64,000 nt of DNA. Origin: DAOUJW01 sp034422115. GTDB taxonomy: Bacteria; Chloroflexota; Dehalococcoidia; Lucifugimonadales; UBA2985. The stretch's first letter is position 1, and each line of letters opens with the position of its first letter. This document shows positions 49,824-60,314 of the stretch, one piece after another. The notes under the pieces were generated by a model that was given only the letters and a program-made list of their open reading frames with translations, ran no database searches and was not told where the DNA came from. The position numbers were made by a program, and so were the translations under genes. The stretch lies in the NCBI GenBank assembly GCA_034422115.1, contig DAOUJW010000017.1, positions 248,001 to 312,000 of the forward strand, read 5' to 3'.

Positions 49824-51779
49824 ATGATGTTACGCAATGCGTCGATACTACGGCTAACAATAGCGGTTTTAGCAACGGCCATGTTAGCAGTGGCCCTGGC
49901 GTGCGCCAGCGAGGAGCCCGAGGCTGAGCCCACGGCCGCGCCCACTCCCACTATTCCTGCCGCGTCTACGCCTTTGACGCTGGACACACAGCCCACGGAT
50001 ACGCCCGTGCCGGATCCGAGCATGGCGGACCTTGGCTGGATGGAACGGTACTTGCAGAGCCCGGGCTACGACGAGGCGTGGGGCCAGCCCGTAAGTGGCG
50101 GGACCTACATATTCGGGGCCCAGCGTGACAGCAATCAGTTCACTCCGGCCACACAGGGATGCTGCTACACTCACGGCTGCTTCCGAGGGCTGCCCTGGAA
50201 CTCCCTGTTCCGCATTGACCCCTGGACGGGGGACCTCACGGCCGTAGAGGGCGACCTGGTGGACACCTGGAATATGTCGGAGGACGGAACTGAGTTGACG
50301 TTGCAGCTGCATGAGGGCGTAACGTTCTTCCATACAATCCCGGAAGATTCTCCATTGCCGACCGAGTTCAACGGCGGGCAGATAGCCGGGGACGACTTCG
50401 TTTGTGAGGACGTGGTTGCCACCTATGAGCGCATGTATATCAATCCGCCGGAGTGGGAGACCAGGATCAGCTGGGCCAGGGCGGACCTTGCGCATCTTGA
50501 GAGCTTAAGCTGTCCCGATGGTCCCAGGGGAACCACAGTGGTAATGCACTTCGAGCGGCCTATGGCCAAGACCATAGGTATACTGGCAGGCCGGGGCGCG
50601 GCAGTCATGGACAAGGACGTTGTCGCCTGGCTGTATGACCATGGTGAGAGGGAGGGCACGGCCTTCATGGACACGGAGGTCCCCGCCAACTTCTACTCCA
50701 TGCACGGCACGGGGCCATTCATGCCGGTGGACATCAACCTCAGCGTCAGCACTGACTTCGTAGCCAACCCCAACTACTGGCGCGAGGGATTGCCTCTCCT
50801 TGACGGATACCGCAACCTGGTGATCAAGGACATTGGGAGCCGGTTCACGGCACTGGCCACGGGCAAGATTCACTACATGGGAGAGGGAAGTTGGAGCATG
50901 ACGCCCGGTCAGGCTGAGCAGGCCATTCGGGACTTCCCGGACCGCATTGTCATCAACAACCAGTTGAACCACTGGGCTAGGACCATCGCCTTTGGGGCCA
51001 GGGCGCCCTGGAACGACGTGCGGGTGAGGAAGGCCATTCACCTGGCGATAGACCGTGACGGCTGGCTGGACTTCTACCGCATAGCCGGCTACGAGGGCAT
51101 GAAGCTGGCGCATACGATGGCTCCCGGGACGTTCTACGCCCCCACGGACGATGAGATAAGGCAGTGGCCCGGCTACCGCCAGCCGAAGGACGAGGACATA
51201 GCGGAGGCCAACCGGCTGATGGACGAGGTGTTTGGACCGGGCGAGCGGCCCAAGGTCCAGTGCATGGCCACCGTCACCAACCAGTCTGACATCGATGCCT
51301 GTCTGTATATCATAGACAACCTGAAGAAGAACCTGGACATGGAGGTCGATTCGCAGTTCGGGGAGCAGGCTGCCCTGACGCCGATCACCGATAGCGGCAA
51401 CTTCGACTTCCGCATCAGCTCCTACAACTCATCGACTATAGGTGACCCGGACGATGACCTCTACAGCAACTACGTCCCGGAGTACATTTCCGCCTCCTCC
51501 AGAGCCATGATGGATGCCCGGTGGGAAGAGCAGCCGGAGATAATGGCGGACGTGGAGGCCATGATCCGCGGCCAGTCTGCGGAGCTTGACCCGATAAAGA
51601 GGAAAGAGCTGGTCCGAGAGTTGGACATGAAGATAATGAACGATGTATCGCAGTTCGTGGTTGTGGGCTGGAGCCTCATCTTCCCCGGCTGGCGCGTGGA
51701 GCTGAAGGGGTGGAAGGGGTATGACCTGTACTCCTACACGAAGTACGCAATGCACGAGAGGATGTGGATAACCCAGTAG
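49824..51779 (+). CDS. Solute-binding lipoprotein, family 5, array copy 5
   Basis: A 651-residue lipoprotein (lipobox AVALAC). The ATG at 49824 follows AGGAGG (49811-49816) and gives the signal MMLRNASILRL; a more upstream ATG at 49776 lies within the promoter. It carries the invariant block ending DRIVINN. The variable loop VTFFHTIPEDSPLP is shared with copy 9, while the N-terminal signal is shared with copies 6-9. Its own promoter and terminator bracket it, so it is a complete cassette. Confidence 0.92.
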   Translation: MMLRNASILRLTIAVLATAMLAVALACASEEPEAEPTAAPTPTIPAASTPLTLDTQPTDTPVPDPSMADLGWMERYLQSPGYDEAWGQPVSGGTYIFGAQRDSNQFTPATQGCCYTHGCFRGLPWNSLFRIDPWTGDLTAVEGDLVDTWNMSEDGTELTLQLHEGVTFFHTIPEDSPLPTEFNGGQIAGDDFVCEDVVATYERMYINPPEWETRISWARADLAHLESLSCPDGPRGTTVVMHFERPMAKTIGILAGRGAAVMDKDVVAWLYDHGEREGTAFMDTEVPANFYSMHGTGPFMPVDINLSVSTDFVANPNYWREGLPLLDGYRNLVIKDIGSRFTALATGKIHYMGEGSWSMTPGQAEQAIRDFPDRIVINNQLNHWARTIAFGARAPWNDVRVRKAIHLAIDRDGWLDFYRIAGYEGMKLAHTMAPGTFYAPTDDEIRQWPGYRQPKDEDIAEANRLMDEVFGPGERPKVQCMATVTNQSDIDACLYIIDNLKKNLDMEVDSQFGEQAALTPITDSGNFDFRISSYNSSTIGDPDDDLYSNYVPEYISASSRAMMDARWEEQPEIMADVEAMIRGQSAELDPIKRKELVRELDMKIMNDVSQFVVVGWSLIFPGWRVELKGWKGYDLYSYTKYAMHERMWITQ

Positions 51780-51816
51780 CCAGATAGCTTCATTCCACAG
51801 ATACGTCGACCATAGG

Positions 51817-51858
51817 AGGAGGCCCTTCGCCCGGATGCGAGGGGCCTCCTCTTTATTT
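51817..51858 (+). terminator. Intrinsic terminator after array copy 5
   Basis: A 14-bp stem AGGAGGCCCTTCGC / GCGAGGGGCCTCCT (one G-T pair) followed by CTTTATTT. Confidence 0.85.
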
Positions 51859-51887
51859 ACCGCTCGGTGTGAAAGCGCGCGAATCTA

Positions 51888-51916
51888 TTGACAAACAATA
51901 CGAGTAGTGTTAGTCT
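51888..51916 (+). promoter_or_regulatory. Array promoter 6
   Basis: TTGACA (51888-51893), 17 bp, extended TGT-TAGTCT (51911-51916). Confidence 0.8.
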
Positions 51917-51954
51917 GCCGCAAATCTGCAACTCCAAATACAGGAGGGTGGGAA

Positions 51955-53907
51955 ATGCTGTTACGCAATGCGTCGTTACTGAGACCAATCATAGCGGTTT
52001 TAGCAATCACCATGCTCGCGGTAGCCTTGGCGTGCGCGGCAGAGGAGGAGGCCACAGAGGCGCCCACAGCCGCGGCTACTCCTACGACTCCGGCCGCGTC
52101 TACGCCACTGACGATAGACACACAGCCGACCGCTACACCTGTAGCAGGTCCTGAAACGGACCTGACCTGGATGGAGCGATACCTGCAGAGCCCGGGCTAC
52201 GACCCTGCGTGGGGCGAGCCTGTAACGGGAGGCACCTTTGTCTTCGGGGCGCAGCGCGACGGCACTACCTTCTACGCCAACAACCAGGGATGCTGCTACA
52301 CTCACGGCTGCTTCCGCGGCCTTCCCTGGAGCTCCCTGTTCGGCATTGACGCCTGGACTGGGGACCTCACGGCCATACAGGGTGAGTTGGCTGAGAGTTG
52401 GGATCTGTCGGCCGACGGCCTGACCCTGACCATAAAACTCCGCGAGGGCATCATGTTCTTCGACCAGATGGCCGAGGAGTCCATAGTGCCGGCGGAGTAC
52501 AACGGCGGACAGATTCTTGGCGACGAGTTGGTCTGCGAAGACGCAGTCGCCACCTATGACCGTTACGTTTTTCCACCTGATAACGTGAGCCAGTTCCTGA
52601 CGTCCGGGCGGAGGAACCTGAACCACTTTGTGAGTTCGAGCTGTCCGGACGGTGACCGGGGGTACACCTTCGTAATGCACTTTGACCAGCCCCTGGCCAA
52701 GACTATCGGGATAATGGCGGGCGACGGCGCCCAGGTCCTGGACAAGGACTACGTCGCTTGGCTCCAAGAGTACTCCGACCGGGAGGACAGGCTATTCGGT
52801 CGGGAGGAGGTCCCGGAGAACTTCTACTCCATGCACGGCACGGGACCCTTCATACCCACGGAGCTCAACCAGAGTGTGAGCGCCACCTACGACCGCAATC
52901 CCAACTACTGGAAGGAGGGGTTGCCGCTGCTGGACCGGTATCACAACGTGGTGATCAAGGACATCGGCAGCCGGTTCACGGCTCTGGCAACGGGCAAGAT
53001 CCACTACATGGGAGAGGGCAGCTGGAGCATGACGCCCGGTCAGGCTGAGCAGGCCATCCGGGACTTCCCGGACCGGGTCGTCATCAATAACCAGCTGAAC
53101 CACTGGGCCAGGACAATGATATTCGGCGCACGAGAGCCGTGGAGCGACGTGCGGGTGAGGAAGGCCATTCACCTCGCCATAGACCGTGACGGCTGGCTTG
53201 AGTTCTACCGAATAGCCGGCTACGACGGCATGAAGCTGGCTCACACCATGGCCCCGGGGACGTTCTACGCTCCGACGGACGAGGAGATACGGACGTGGCC
53301 CGGCTACCGGCAGCCGAAGGATGAGGACATAGCTGAGGCCAACCGGCTGATGGACGAGGTCTTTGGGCCGGGTGAGCGGCCGACCGCCAAGTGCATGGCC
53401 GTGACCACTGACCAGGCCGACATCGACGCCTGCCTGTACATGATAGACACGCTGAAGAAGAGCCTGGGAATGGATATCTCCTCCGACTTCATGGAGGCCG
53501 CCGCCAGGACGGACATCCTGACCACGGGCAACTTCGACTTCACCATTAGCTCGTACACCTCCTCCATTATTGGAGACCCGGACGACGGATTCCTGAAGTA
53601 CCTCCCGGACAACTTCTTCGCCAGCACCAGGGCAATGTCTCAGGCCAGGCTTGACGAGCAACCGGAGCTGAGGGCGGAGTTGAACGAGATGATACTGGCG
53701 CAGTCAGCCGAGTTGGACCCTCTTAAGAGGAAGGACATGGTGCGGGAACTGGACCTCAGGCTCCTTAACGAGGACCTGTCCTACGTCCTGGTGGGCTGGA
53801 GCTTGATATTCCCCGGCTGGAGGGTGGAGCTGAAGGGTTGGAGGGGATACGACCTGTACTCCAACACCAAGTACATCATGCACGAGAGGATGTGGCTGGC
53901 CCAGTAG
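51955..53907 (+). CDS. Solute-binding lipoprotein, family 5, array copy 6
   Basis: A 650-residue lipoprotein (lipobox AVALAC). Start ATG 51955 after AGGAGGG. The block reads DRVVINN. The FPPDNVSQFLTSGRRNLNH segment matches copy 3; VTTDQADIDACLY and SSDFMEAAARTDI match copies 3 and 10. The C-terminal region differs at LKYLPDNFFASTRAMSQ, where most copies have a DDLYSNY-type segment. Its own promoter and a 14-bp terminator bracket it. Confidence 0.92.
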   Translation: MLLRNASLLRPIIAVLAITMLAVALACAAEEEATEAPTAAATPTTPAASTPLTIDTQPTATPVAGPETDLTWMERYLQSPGYDPAWGEPVTGGTFVFGAQRDGTTFYANNQGCCYTHGCFRGLPWSSLFGIDAWTGDLTAIQGELAESWDLSADGLTLTIKLREGIMFFDQMAEESIVPAEYNGGQILGDELVCEDAVATYDRYVFPPDNVSQFLTSGRRNLNHFVSSSCPDGDRGYTFVMHFDQPLAKTIGIMAGDGAQVLDKDYVAWLQEYSDREDRLFGREEVPENFYSMHGTGPFIPTELNQSVSATYDRNPNYWKEGLPLLDRYHNVVIKDIGSRFTALATGKIHYMGEGSWSMTPGQAEQAIRDFPDRVVINNQLNHWARTMIFGAREPWSDVRVRKAIHLAIDRDGWLEFYRIAGYDGMKLAHTMAPGTFYAPTDEEIRTWPGYRQPKDEDIAEANRLMDEVFGPGERPTAKCMAVTTDQADIDACLYMIDTLKKSLGMDISSDFMEAAARTDILTTGNFDFTISSYTSSIIGDPDDGFLKYLPDNFFASTRAMSQARLDEQPELRAELNEMILAQSAELDPLKRKDMVRELDLRLLNEDLSYVLVGWSLIFPGWRVELKGWRGYDLYSNTKYIMHERMWLAQ

Positions 53908-53944
53908 ACGGATAGCCATAACCCTTAGCGATAGAGGCTGAACA

Positions 53945-53987
53945 AAGCCGCCCCTCGCGTCTACAGCGAGGGGCGGCTTCGCGTTTA
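53945..53987 (+). terminator. Hairpin terminator after array copy 6
   Basis: A perfect 14-bp stem AAGCCGCCCCTCGC / GCGAGGGGCGGCTT, loop GTCTACA. The tail is CGCGTTTA, so it may act in both directions or need a factor. Confidence 0.75.
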
Positions 53988-54008
53988 GGTGAGCCAAGCA
54001 AGACTCTA

Positions 54009-54037
54009 TTGACAACTGCTACGGGTAATGTTAGCCT
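54009..54037 (+). promoter_or_regulatory. Array promoter 7
   Basis: TTGACA (54009-54014), 17 bp, extended TGT-TAGCCT (54032-54037). Confidence 0.8.
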
Positions 54038-54075
54038 TCCGACAATCTGCAACTCCAATTAACAGGAGGAAGGAT

Positions 54076-56025
54076 ATGTTGTTACGCAATACGTCGTTAC
54101 TACGGCCCATCATAGCGGTTTTGGCAATTTGTATGTTGGTAGTTGCCCTGGCGTGCGCCAGTGACGAGCCAACGGCGGAGCCCACAGCCGCCCCTACCCC
54201 CACCTCGCCGGCCGCGGCTACACCGCTGACTGTAGGCGGAGAGCCAACGGCTACACCGGTCGAGCAGATGGACCCTGACCTCACCTGGATGGAGCGGTAC
54301 CTGCAGAGCCCGGGATATGACCCGGAGTGGGGACAGCCCGTGGAAGGTGGAACCTTCATCTTTGGGGCGCAGAGAGACAGCACCAGATTCCATCCTATCA
54401 GCCAGAGTTGCTGCTACACACATGGATGCTACGCCGGACTTCCCAGCAACTCCCTGTTCCGCGTAGACCCCTGGGTGGGTGACTTCACAGCGGTGGAAGG
54501 AGACCTGGCGGAGAGTTGGGAGCTGTCCGAAGACGGCGTGACTCTGACCATACAGCTTCGCCAGGGCGTCATGTTCCATGAGAAGGTGACGGAAGAGTCG
54601 CCTGTTCCTGCGGAGTTCAACGGCGGCCAAATCATGGGCGATGAGTTCGTCTGCGAGGATGCCAAAGCCACCTACGAACGCTTTATCAACCCTCCTCAGT
54701 GGGAGCCTAGAATAACCGTTGGTAAGTCGGACCTTAACCACCTGGAGAGTTTAACCTGTCCGGACGGTCCACGCGCTCACACGCTTGTGATGCACTTTCA
54801 ACGGCCTATGGGCAAGACCATGGGCATACTCGCCGGCAGGGCCGCGGTCATCCTTGACAAGGACTACATAGCATGGCTCAACGACTTTGGCCAGAGAGAG
54901 GATCGCTCGTTCCTGGACAACGAGGTTCCGCACAACTTCTACGCCATGCACGGCACGGGGCCGTTCATTCCCACGGACATCAATGTGAGTGTGAGTGCCA
55001 CCTATGACGCCAATCCCAACTACTGGAAGGATGGACTGCCACTGCTGGACCAGTATCACAACGTGGTCATAAAGGACATAGGAAGCCGTTTCACGGCGCT
55101 GGCGACGGGCAAGATCCACTACATGGGTGAGGGCAGCTGGAGCATGACGCCCGGCCAGGCCGAGCAGGCCATCCGTGACTTCCCGGACCGCATAGTCATC
55201 AACAACCAGCTTAATCACTGGGCCAGGACAATGGCATTCGGGTCCAGGGCGCCCTGGGACGACGTGCGGGTGAGGAAAGCAATGAGTCTGGCGCTTGACA
55301 GGGACGGGTGGTTGACCTTCTATCGGATAGCCGGCTACGAGGGCATGAGGCTGGCGCACACTATGCCCCCCGGCACGTACTACGCTCCCACTGATGAGGA
55401 GATACTGACGTGGCCCGGCTATCGACAGCCTAAGGACGAGGACGTGGCAGAGGCCAATCGCCTAATGGACGAGGTGTTCGGACCTGGAGAGCGTCCCACT
55501 GCGGAGTGCACCGCGAGGATAGAGAACCAGTCCGACATCGACGCCTGTCTGTACGTCATAGACAACCTGAAGAAGAACCTGGGGATGGAGATAGGCTCCA
55601 ACTTTGGGGAAACGGCGGCGATAAGTCCTATCACCGAAAGCGGCAACTTTGACTTTTACATAAGCTCATATACTTCCACCGTGATTGGAGACCCGGACGA
55701 CGACCTGTATTCCAACTACGTGCCGGAGTTCGTCTCCGTAGGCAGCAGGATCATCGTAGATGCGCGCTGGGCAGAGCAGCCCCAGGTGATGCAGGATGTT
55801 GCGGACATGATCACGGCGCAGTCGGCGGAGCTGGACCCGGTAAAGCGCAAGGAGATGGTCACTGAGTTGGACCTCAAGATTCTGAACGAGGTCTCCCAGT
55901 ACGTCCTGGTGGGCTGGAGCCTGATCTTCCCCGGTTGGCGTGTGGAGTTGAAGGGATGGAAGGGGTACGACCTCTACTCCTACTCCAAGTACCTCCAGAA
56001 TGAGAGGATGTGGCTGGCTCAGTAG
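54076..56025 (+). CDS. Solute-binding lipoprotein, family 5, array copy 7
   Basis: A 649-residue lipoprotein (lipobox VVALAC). ATG 54076 follows CAGGAGGA. It has the invariant block DRIVINN. The loop VMFHEKVTEESPVP matches copy 2. The cysteine motif is QSCCYTHGCYAGLPSN. The C-terminus ends YLQNERMWLAQ, slightly different from the usual VMHERMW. Its own promoter and terminator bracket it. Confidence 0.92.
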   Translation: MLLRNTSLLRPIIAVLAICMLVVALACASDEPTAEPTAAPTPTSPAAATPLTVGGEPTATPVEQMDPDLTWMERYLQSPGYDPEWGQPVEGGTFIFGAQRDSTRFHPISQSCCYTHGCYAGLPSNSLFRVDPWVGDFTAVEGDLAESWELSEDGVTLTIQLRQGVMFHEKVTEESPVPAEFNGGQIMGDEFVCEDAKATYERFINPPQWEPRITVGKSDLNHLESLTCPDGPRAHTLVMHFQRPMGKTMGILAGRAAVILDKDYIAWLNDFGQREDRSFLDNEVPHNFYAMHGTGPFIPTDINVSVSATYDANPNYWKDGLPLLDQYHNVVIKDIGSRFTALATGKIHYMGEGSWSMTPGQAEQAIRDFPDRIVINNQLNHWARTMAFGSRAPWDDVRVRKAMSLALDRDGWLTFYRIAGYEGMRLAHTMPPGTYYAPTDEEILTWPGYRQPKDEDVAEANRLMDEVFGPGERPTAECTARIENQSDIDACLYVIDNLKKNLGMEIGSNFGETAAISPITESGNFDFYISSYTSTVIGDPDDDLYSNYVPEFVSVGSRIIVDARWAEQPQVMQDVADMITAQSAELDPVKRKEMVTELDLKILNEVSQYVLVGWSLIFPGWRVELKGWKGYDLYSYSKYLQNERMWLAQ

Positions 56026-56062
56026 ACGTATAGCCATAACTCTTAGCAATAGAGGCTGAATA

Positions 56063-56105
56063 AAGCCGCCCCTCGCGCCTACAGCGGGGGGCGGCTTCGC
56101 GTACA
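56063..56105 (+). terminator. Hairpin terminator after array copy 7
   Basis: A 14-bp stem AAGCCGCCCCTCGC / GCGGGGGGCGGCTT, one G-T pair, nearly identical to the one after copy 6. Confidence 0.75.
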
Positions 56106-56126
56106 GGCGACCCAAGCAAAACTCTA

Positions 56127-56155
56127 TTGACAAACCCTACGGGCAGTGTTAGCCT
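56127..56155 (+). promoter_or_regulatory. Array promoter 8
   Basis: TTGACA (56127-56132), 17 bp, extended TGT-TAGCCT (56150-56155). Confidence 0.8.
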
Positions 56156-56194
56156 TCCACGAATCTGCAACTCCATATTGAAGGAGGGAAGGAT

Positions 56195-58144
56195 ATGCTG
56201 TTACGCAATGCGTCGATACTCCGTCCAATAATAGCGGTTTTGGCAGTTACCATGCTGGTGGTTGCCCTGGCGTGCGCCAGTGAGGAGGAGCCTACCACGG
56301 CGCCCACTGCCGCGCCCACTCCCACGACCCCGGCCGCGGCTACGCCCTTGACAATAGGGCAGCCCACAGCGACGCCAGTGGAGCGTACGGATACGGATCT
56401 GGGTTGGATGGACAGATATCTCCAAAGCCCGGGCTACGACCCAGCGTGGGGCGAGCCCGTCAGGGGCGGCACTTACATCTTCGGAGCACAACGGGATGGC
56501 GTGACCTTCAACCTGGAGAGCCAGTCCTGCTGCTACACTCACGGCTGCTACGCCGGCCTCCCGTCAAACTCCCTGTTCCGTATTGACGCCTGGACAGGAG
56601 ACCTCACGACCGTTGAGGGTGACTTGGTGGAGAGTTGGGACATGTCCGATGACGGTCTCACGCTGACCATGAAGCTCCATGAGGGCGTGATGTTCCAACC
56701 ACTTCACCCGGAGTCGCCGATTCCAGCGGAGTACAACGGCGGCCTCATCAGCGGCGACGAGTTCGTCTGCGAAGACGCCGTGGCAACGTACGAGCGTTAC
56801 GTCAATCCTCCCGAGTGGGAGACCGGTATGAGGAATGAGTCCGCGCAGTTGCAACACCTGGAGAGCGCCACTTGTCCCGACGGACCCAGGGGTCACACAC
56901 TCGTGATGAACTTCAATGCGCCCCTGGGCAAGACTATAGGCATATTGGCAGCCGGCTACCCCGCGACCATCCTTGACAAGGAGTGGCTTGAGTGGACATA
57001 CGATTTCGGCGCGCGGGAGGAGAGGTCTTTCGGGCGCACCGAGATTCCACAGAACTTCTACAGTATGCACGGCACTGGGCCCTTTATGCCCATGGAGTTC
57101 AATCAGAGCGTCAGCACCACCTTTGACGCCAACCCCGACTACTGGCGGGAGGGTCTGCCGCTGCTGGACAGGTACCACAACGTGGTGATCAAGGACATCG
57201 GCAGCCGGTTCACGGCGCTGGCGACCGGCAAGATTCACTATATGGGAGAGGGAAGCTGGAGCATGACGCCCGGCCAGGCTGAGCAGGCCATTCGTGACTT
57301 CCCCGACCGGATCATAATCAACAACCAGTTGAACCACTGGGCCAGGACTATCTACTTTGGCGCCAATGCGCCCTGGGACGACGTGCGGGTGAGGAAGGCG
57401 ATTCACTTGGCGCTGAATCGCGACCAGTGGCTGGAGTTCTACAGAATTCCGGGTTACGAGGGCATGAAGCTGGCCCACACAATGGCGCCGGGGACTTACT
57501 ACGCTCCAACAGAGGAGGAGATTCGGACGTGGCCCGGTTACAGACAGCCGAAGGACGAGGACATAGCTGAGGCCAACCGGCTGATGGATGAGGTGTTCGG
57601 TGCGGGCGAGCGGCCCACGGCTGAGTGCACCGCTACTACCACCAACCAGTCCGACATAGACGCCTGCCTGTTCGTGATTGACAACCTGGGGAAGAACCTG
57701 AGCATGGAGGTCGAATCAGACTTCAATGAGCAGGCGGCCAACACCGAGAGAATCACCAGCGGGAACTTTGACTTCAGCATCAGCTCGGCCACGTCTTCGC
57801 TGATTGGAGACCCGGACGACGACCTCTACAGCAACTACATACAGGCGTTCGTCACCGCTAGCTACAAGAAATTCATGGAGCAGCGGTGGCTGGAGCAGCC
57901 GGAGGTAATGGCCGAGGTTGAGGCTATGATAAGGGCTCAGTCCGCAGTGCTGGATCCGGTAAAGAGGAAGGAGATGGTGCGGGAGCTGGACCTGAAGATA
58001 CTTGACGAGGTGTCTGCATACGTTCTCCTGGGTTGGAGCCTCATCTTCCCAGGCTGGAGAACGGAGCTGAAGGGATGGAGAGGGTATGACCTCTACTCCT
58101 ACACGAAATACGTCATGAACGAGAGGATGTGGCTGGCCCAGTAA
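56195..58144 (+). CDS. Solute-binding lipoprotein, family 5, array copy 8
   Basis: A 649-residue lipoprotein (lipobox VVALAC). It has the block with DRIIINN. The loop VMFQPLHPESPIP is unique in the window. The region GYPATILDKEWLEW replaces the usual DKDYIAW stretch and the C-terminus has LLGWSLIFPGWRTELKG, shared with copy 9. Start ATG 56195 follows GAAGGAGGG. Its own promoter and terminator bracket it. Confidence 0.92.
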   Translation: MLLRNASILRPIIAVLAVTMLVVALACASEEEPTTAPTAAPTPTTPAAATPLTIGQPTATPVERTDTDLGWMDRYLQSPGYDPAWGEPVRGGTYIFGAQRDGVTFNLESQSCCYTHGCYAGLPSNSLFRIDAWTGDLTTVEGDLVESWDMSDDGLTLTMKLHEGVMFQPLHPESPIPAEYNGGLISGDEFVCEDAVATYERYVNPPEWETGMRNESAQLQHLESATCPDGPRGHTLVMNFNAPLGKTIGILAAGYPATILDKEWLEWTYDFGAREERSFGRTEIPQNFYSMHGTGPFMPMEFNQSVSTTFDANPDYWREGLPLLDRYHNVVIKDIGSRFTALATGKIHYMGEGSWSMTPGQAEQAIRDFPDRIIINNQLNHWARTIYFGANAPWDDVRVRKAIHLALNRDQWLEFYRIPGYEGMKLAHTMAPGTYYAPTEEEIRTWPGYRQPKDEDIAEANRLMDEVFGAGERPTAECTATTTNQSDIDACLFVIDNLGKNLSMEVESDFNEQAANTERITSGNFDFSISSATSSLIGDPDDDLYSNYIQAFVTASYKKFMEQRWLEQPEVMAEVEAMIRAQSAVLDPVKRKEMVRELDLKILDEVSAYVLLGWSLIFPGWRTELKGWRGYDLYSYTKYVMNERMWLAQ

Positions 58145-58180
58145 ACAGGCAGCTTCACACCCTCCCGCTTGAGGCAACTA

Positions 58181-58220
58181 AGACGCCCCTCTCTTCTGAA
58201 GCGAGGGGCGTCTTCGCGTA
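58181..58220 (+). terminator. Hairpin terminator after array copy 8
   Basis: An 11-bp stem AGACGCCCCTC / GAGGGGCGTCT, then TCGCGTA. It has the same organisation as after copies 6 and 7. Confidence 0.65.
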
Positions 58221-58243
58221 CAGGCGACCCGGGCAAAACTCTA

Positions 58244-58272
58244 TTGACAAACCCTACGGGTAATGCTAGCCT
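58244..58272 (+). promoter_or_regulatory. Array promoter 9
   Basis: TTGACA (58244-58249), 17 bp, extended TGC-TAGCCT (58267-58272). Confidence 0.8.
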
Positions 58273-58310
58273 TCCGAAAATCTGCTACTCCAATTAACAG
58301 GAGGAAAGAT

Positions 58311-60278
58311 ATGCAGTTACGCAATGCGTCGATACTTAGGCCAATTATAGCGGTTTTGGCAATCGCCATGATGGTGGTTGCCCTTGCGTGTGCCAGCGAG
58401 GAGCAAGAGGAGGCGCCTACTGCTGCGCCCACTCCCACCACTCCGGCCGCGGCTACGCCATTAACAGTGGGGCAGCCGACGGCAACGCCGGTGGATGACG
58501 CCATGATGGCCGACCTCACGTGGATGGAGCGGTACCTGCAGAGCCCCGGCTATGACGATGCATGGGGCCAGCCCGTGGAGGGTGGCACCTTTATATTCGG
58601 CGCGCAGTTGGACGTCAGCCGCTTCACTCCCGCCAACCAGGGTTGCTGCTACTATCATGGCTGCTACCGCGGGCTCCCCTGGAACTCCCTGTTCCGCATA
58701 GACCCCTGGACCGGAGACCTCTCGGCCATTGAGGGAGACCTGGTGGACACCTGGGAGATGTCAGAGGACGGCAAGACACTGACCATGCAGCTGCACGAGG
58801 GAGTCACTTTCTTCCACGACATCCCCGCGGAGTCGCCAATGCCGGCCGAGTTCAACGGCGGCCAGATCACTGGCGACGAGTTCGTCTGCGAGGACGCCAG
58901 GGCATCGATAAACCGGAACGTCAACCCACCCAAGTGGGAGACCAGGTTAACCCTGGGCCAGGTTGACCTCAACCACCTTGATCTTGATCACTTGAACAGC
59001 CCCGCCTCGTGCCCTGACGGAGACAGGGGGCACACCTACGTCATGCAATTCGTGGAGCCGCGGGGCAAGACGTTAGGCGTGCTGGCCGGCCGGGCGGCAG
59101 TCATAATGGACAAGGACCACATTGCCTGGCTGGACGACTTTGGCGAGAGGGAGGGTATCGCCTTCATGGACAATGAGGTTCCCGCGAACTTCTACTCCAT
59201 GCACGGCACGGGCCCCTTCATTCCAACGGAGATCAACCTGAACGTCAGCACGGACTTTGACGCCAATCCCAACTACTGGCGCGAGGGGCTGCCGCTTATT
59301 GACAAGTACAGAAATGTCGTCATCAAGGACATTGGGAGCCGCTTCACGGCGCTGGCGACGGGCAAGATCCACTACATGGGAGAGGGCAGCTGGAGCATGA
59401 CGCCGGGCCAGGCGGAGCAGGCCATCCGCGACTTCCCGGACCGGATAGTCATCAACAACCAGCTGAACCACTGGGCCAGGACCATCGCCTTTGGGGCCAG
59501 GGCGCCCTGGGACGACGTGAGAGTTAGAAAGGCGATCAGCCTGGCGCTGAACCGGGACGAGTGGTTGGACTTCTATCGCATATCCGGCTACGAGGGTATG
59601 AAGCTGGCGCACACAATGGCGCCTGGCACGTACTATGCCCCCACGGACGATGAGATAAGGCAGTGGCCCGGGTACCGACAGCCGAAGGACGAAGACGTGG
59701 CTGAGGCCAACCGGCTGATGGACGAGGTGTTCGGGGCTGGAGAGAGGCCATCGGCAGAGTGCATGGGGACCGTAACCAACCAGTCGGACATTGACGCCTG
59801 TGAGTTCGTGATTGACAACCTGAAGAAGAACCTGGGCATGGATGTCGCCTCAGACTTTGGCGAGTCCGCGGCTCAGAACGACGTTGCGGAGACGGGCAAC
59901 TTCGACTTCCGCATAAGCTCCTACGTGTCCTCAACCATCGGCGACCCGGATGACGACATCTACAACAACTACATCCCGGAGTTCATCTCCATAACTTCCA
60001 AGAAGTTTATGGACGCCCGGTGGGATGAGCAGCCGGAGGTGATGCAAGAGGTGGAGGACATGATCCGGGCGCAGTCTGCAGAGCTGGACCCGATAAAGCG
60101 GAAGGCTTTGGTGACCGAGCTTGAACTCAAGATCCTCAACGACGTGTCCCAGTACGTAGTTGTGGGCTGGAGCCTCATATTCCCCGGCTGGAGGACAGAG
60201 CTGAAGGGGTGGAGGGGTTACGACCTGTACTCCTACACCAAGTACGCTATGCACGAGAGGATGTGGCTGGACCAGTAG
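58311..60278 (+). CDS. Solute-binding lipoprotein, family 5, array copy 9
   Basis: A 655-residue lipoprotein (lipobox VVALAC). ATG 58311 follows CAGGAGGA. It has the invariant block DRIVINN. The loop VTFFHDIPAESPMP is shared with copy 5. An insertion with LDLDHLNSPASCPDGDRG lengthens the segment after the NPPKWETR stretch by several residues relative to other copies. Its own promoter and a strong terminator bracket it. Confidence 0.92.
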   Translation: MQLRNASILRPIIAVLAIAMMVVALACASEEQEEAPTAAPTPTTPAAATPLTVGQPTATPVDDAMMADLTWMERYLQSPGYDDAWGQPVEGGTFIFGAQLDVSRFTPANQGCCYYHGCYRGLPWNSLFRIDPWTGDLSAIEGDLVDTWEMSEDGKTLTMQLHEGVTFFHDIPAESPMPAEFNGGQITGDEFVCEDARASINRNVNPPKWETRLTLGQVDLNHLDLDHLNSPASCPDGDRGHTYVMQFVEPRGKTLGVLAGRAAVIMDKDHIAWLDDFGEREGIAFMDNEVPANFYSMHGTGPFIPTEINLNVSTDFDANPNYWREGLPLIDKYRNVVIKDIGSRFTALATGKIHYMGEGSWSMTPGQAEQAIRDFPDRIVINNQLNHWARTIAFGARAPWDDVRVRKAISLALNRDEWLDFYRISGYEGMKLAHTMAPGTYYAPTDDEIRQWPGYRQPKDEDVAEANRLMDEVFGAGERPSAECMGTVTNQSDIDACEFVIDNLKKNLGMDVASDFGESAAQNDVAETGNFDFRISSYVSSTIGDPDDDIYNNYIPEFISITSKKFMDARWDEQPEVMQEVEDMIRAQSAELDPIKRKALVTELELKILNDVSQYVVVGWSLIFPGWRTELKGWRGYDLYSYTKYAMHERMWLDQ

Positions 60279-60314
60279 CGCAACCGGCCGGATAACCTGT
60301 TTCCAGGTTGAATG